Translations under genes and position numbers: made by a program
Origin: Deinococcales bacterium
GTDB lineage: Bacteria > Deinococcota > Deinococci > Deinococcales > JAAFIG01
Assembly: GCA_013298595.1 (NCBI GenBank)
Contig: JAAFIG010000011.1
Coordinates: 1 to 64,000 of the forward strand
DNA length: 64,000 nucleotides
Direction: 5' to 3'
Notes under the pieces: generated by a model
The model's database searches: none
Told to the model about the DNA's origin: nothing
The model's input: only the letters and a program-made list of their open reading frames with translations
In this document: positions 62,611-64,000 of the stretch, piece after piece
Layout of the letters: each line of letters starts with the position of its first letter
How positions within the stretch are numbered: position 1 is the stretch's first letter

Positions 62611-63455
62611 ACGCCACATCCCCATTCGAGTATTTTGCTAAAGCCTTTGCCATTCCAATTATAAATGTTGACGCCATACCCTTCGTGGACTAGGTCGTCG
62701 ACAAAAATTTCCATTTTTCCATCGCCATCAATATCGGCTATGGCACTAATAAATTGTGTTAAAACTTGTGGTTGCCCGGATGTACCATCAAAAGGCTTTT
62801 CTATAACGCGTTCGCTAAGACTAAAGGTTTGGACTTTACCAGCTATCACTTTGCGTACCAGCACCAACGAGTACTCGCCTTTTTCGGAGCCATAAGTGCC
62901 ATTTAAACGATTCTGAGCATCAAAACTCAGGCGCGGGTTTTGAGCAACGATTAAGACTTCGTTGCTTTTATCGTTGTCTAAATCCACTTGGAGCACTTGC
63001 GATACCATGGCAGGCTTGGCAATTTTACGTTGCTGTAATTCATCGGCAATAATTTTTTGATACGTGGCATTGGTATTTGCAATACTCGAGATTGCTCGAG
63101 GCACAGGATTCCAAGCAGCAGCAATGGCATAGGTTGGTAAGTACGGTAATTTAACTGGGGTGCTGATATCAGTAACTCGTACCCAATCGCAGGTACTGCC
63201 TATGGATACTTTACCACCAGCCATGGCTTTTCCAATCACACCAGTGTTGTTGAATAAAACGCTCTTTAAGCCACCAGCAATGGCTGCTTGGCTGGATGTG
63301 CTGAGGTCTTCAGCATCAACCCATTTGTTACCCTCGAGTGCGCCAACAATGACGGTTTCGTCTAAATCCAAACGAAGGAGCACAGCTTTGGGTGCGCTTT
63401 GGGCAAGGGCGATGAGGCTCGAGGTGAGTAACAGTCCAATAAATACTTGTTTCAT
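62607..63455 (-). CDS. Secreted protein with FG-GAP-like repeat
   Basis: A 282-aa exported protein (signal peptide FIGLLLTSSLIALAQ). Near the C-terminus ISAIADIDGDGKMEIFVDD resembles an FG-GAP/VCBS calcium-binding repeat, and a second weaker one is VDLDNDKSNEVLIV. Two cysteines (STCDWV, EWGCGV-stop). It probably acts at the surface. The ribosome binding site is CGGAG, and it starts one base after the stop of the preceding gene. Confidence 0.7.
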   Translation of the reverse strand: MKQVFIGLLLTSSLIALAQSAPKAVLLRLDLDETVIVGALEGNKWVDAEDLSTSSQAAIAGGLKSVLFNNTGVIGKAMAGGKVSIGSTCDWVRVTDISTPVKLPYLPTYAIAAAWNPVPRAISSIANTNATYQKIIADELQQRKIAKPAMVSQVLQVDLDNDKSNEVLIVAQNPRLSFDAQNRLNGTYGSEKGEYSLVLVRKVIAGKVQTFSLSERVIEKPFDGTSGQPQVLTQFISAIADIDGDGKMEIFVDDLVHEGYGVNIYNWNGKGFSKILEWGCGV

Positions 63456-63456
63456 A

Positions 63457-64000
63457 TTATTTACTCCGACGGTATGTACCGGTAAAACTGACGTTGACTC
63501 CACCGCAATTATTGTTATCTTGAACAAGTAAAAGATTGTTCAGGTACAAAAAACTTAGTACACAAGTGCTGGCTTGGTAAGTCCAAAGGTTGCCACTCGA
63601 GATGAGTTTTCCGTCCACATCGCCAGTGTTGACTGTTTGACCTGTGTTGAAAGTAGCAATGCCTTTGATGCTATAACTCGAGCTTTGTTTTGCAACATTC
63701 AGCGAGGCATTGTCTGTTTCCCATTTGCCAACAATGTTTTGTTTAATCGTTGTGTCCTTTAAGAATTTTACCTCGAGCCAACCAATGGTAACCACTCCTT
63801 TTTGATTGACATAGACCGCGCAAGCAAAATCGGTTTTGATATTACGAATAGCAACCACATCATTTTTTAGGAGAAAGGCTTTACTTTTTGTTTGCCGATC
63901 ATCTTGGTAAAAAAATGTTTTTGCTACCAGAATACTCGAGTACTGAAAAGCATCTCGAGCACTCCAACTGGTACAACTGTTGCCTTCGGCTCGAACAGGT
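63457..64000 (-). CDS. Partial secreted-type protein, runs off right edge
   Basis: The reading frame is open from the stop at 63457 through the right edge (at least 180 codons) with no stop, so the true start lies outside the window; the internal GTG at 63858 is not the start. Visible sequence is beta-rich and mentions FACAVYVNQKG, ASTCVLSFLYLNNLLLVQD and GGVNVSFTGTYRR. Several cysteines suggest an exported protein. First seen gene of an operon with the two secreted proteins downstream. Confidence 0.7.
   Translation of the reverse strand, partial: PVRAEGNSCTSWSARDAFQYSSILVAKTFFYQDDRQTKSKAFLLKNDVVAIRNIKTDFACAVYVNQKGVVTIGWLEVKFLKDTTIKQNIVGKWETDNASLNVAKQSSSYSIKGIATFNTGQTVNTGDVDGKLISSGNLWTYQASTCVLSFLYLNNLLLVQDNNNCGGVNVSFTGTYRRSK

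Noticed and set aside
63859-64000. Start of the last gene at GTG 63858
   Set aside because: The frame is open to the window edge and there is no promoter or ribosome binding site at 63858; the gene is cut by the window.
1-64000. CRISPR array, tRNA or rRNA genes
   Set aside because: No regular spacer-repeat pattern, cloverleaf-like sequence or rRNA signature was seen on reading either strand; the only regular DNA repeats reflect protein repeats (LRV, RCC1).

Overview
The window is a moderately A+T-rich bacterial chromosome segment with about 60 protein genes. I found no rRNA, tRNA or CRISPR. Taxonomy cannot be fixed without searches. Many genes have a TANNNT -10 box 5-9 bases before the start codon (leaderless transcription), and there are BTAD/SARP-type regulators and many secreted beta-rich lipoproteins. 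This is reminiscent of Deinococcota, and less so of Chloroflexota or Actinomycetota, but it is only an inference. The most obvious genome-wide signature is the palindrome CTCGAG: I count 34 copies in the first 5,000 bases, about one per 150 bp, in coding and non-coding DNA and in all reading frames.

Layout. 0.1-5 kb: response regulator, DUF58 protein, membrane protein, fabF, and a leucine-rich-repeat-variant (LRV) protein. 5.3-7.2 kb: lipoprotein with a PQQ-type sugar dehydrogenase fold. 8.0-12.2 kb: a three-gene operon (metallo-beta-lactamase fold protein, E2-E1-JAB triple fusion, membrane protein) that looks like a ubiquitin-like or CBASS-related defence module; it is almost free of CTCGAG and so probably acquired. 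12.6-19.2 kb: six LRV paralogues with two small membrane proteins between them. 19.3-22.2 kb: SDR enzyme, divergent amtB and P-II gene. 22.2-30.5 kb: large secreted proteins (PKD domains, papain-like peptidase) and a zinc-ribbon protein. 30.6-34 kb: a MITE-like element and a BTAD-type regulator. 34-43.6 kb: proS with an apparent proline-rich leader peptide and attenuator, aldose epimerase, msrA, a histidine kinase with a degenerate receiver, trmL, M42 peptidase, amidase, secreted protein. 43.7-45.3 kb: ABC transporter. 45.3-57.6 kb: a cluster of secreted proteins with paralogous pairs, an RCC1/FN3 lipoprotein and a clostripain-like peptidase. 57.8-60.9 kb: a SARP-type regulator (winged helix, BTAD, ATPase). 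61-64 kb: small protein, HAD hydrolase and a secreted-protein operon running off the right edge.

How it fits together. Five promoters in 46.8-57.7 kb carry two direct hexamers ([A/G]TTGCG) exactly 11 bp apart, with the second hexamer exactly 9 bp before a -10 box. A sixth, for the clostripain-like gene, has the same geometry with a different hexamer (CGACGC). This is the known geometry of SARP or PhoB-type activators. It suggests one regulon of secreted proteins run by a BTAD regulator such as the adjacent 57.8 kb gene. Several of these genes also share a paired-CTCGAG hairpin just upstream of the ribosome binding site. The other strong candidate for something new is the proS leader: a 23-codon ORF with four proline codons within six, followed by an intrinsic terminator just before proS.
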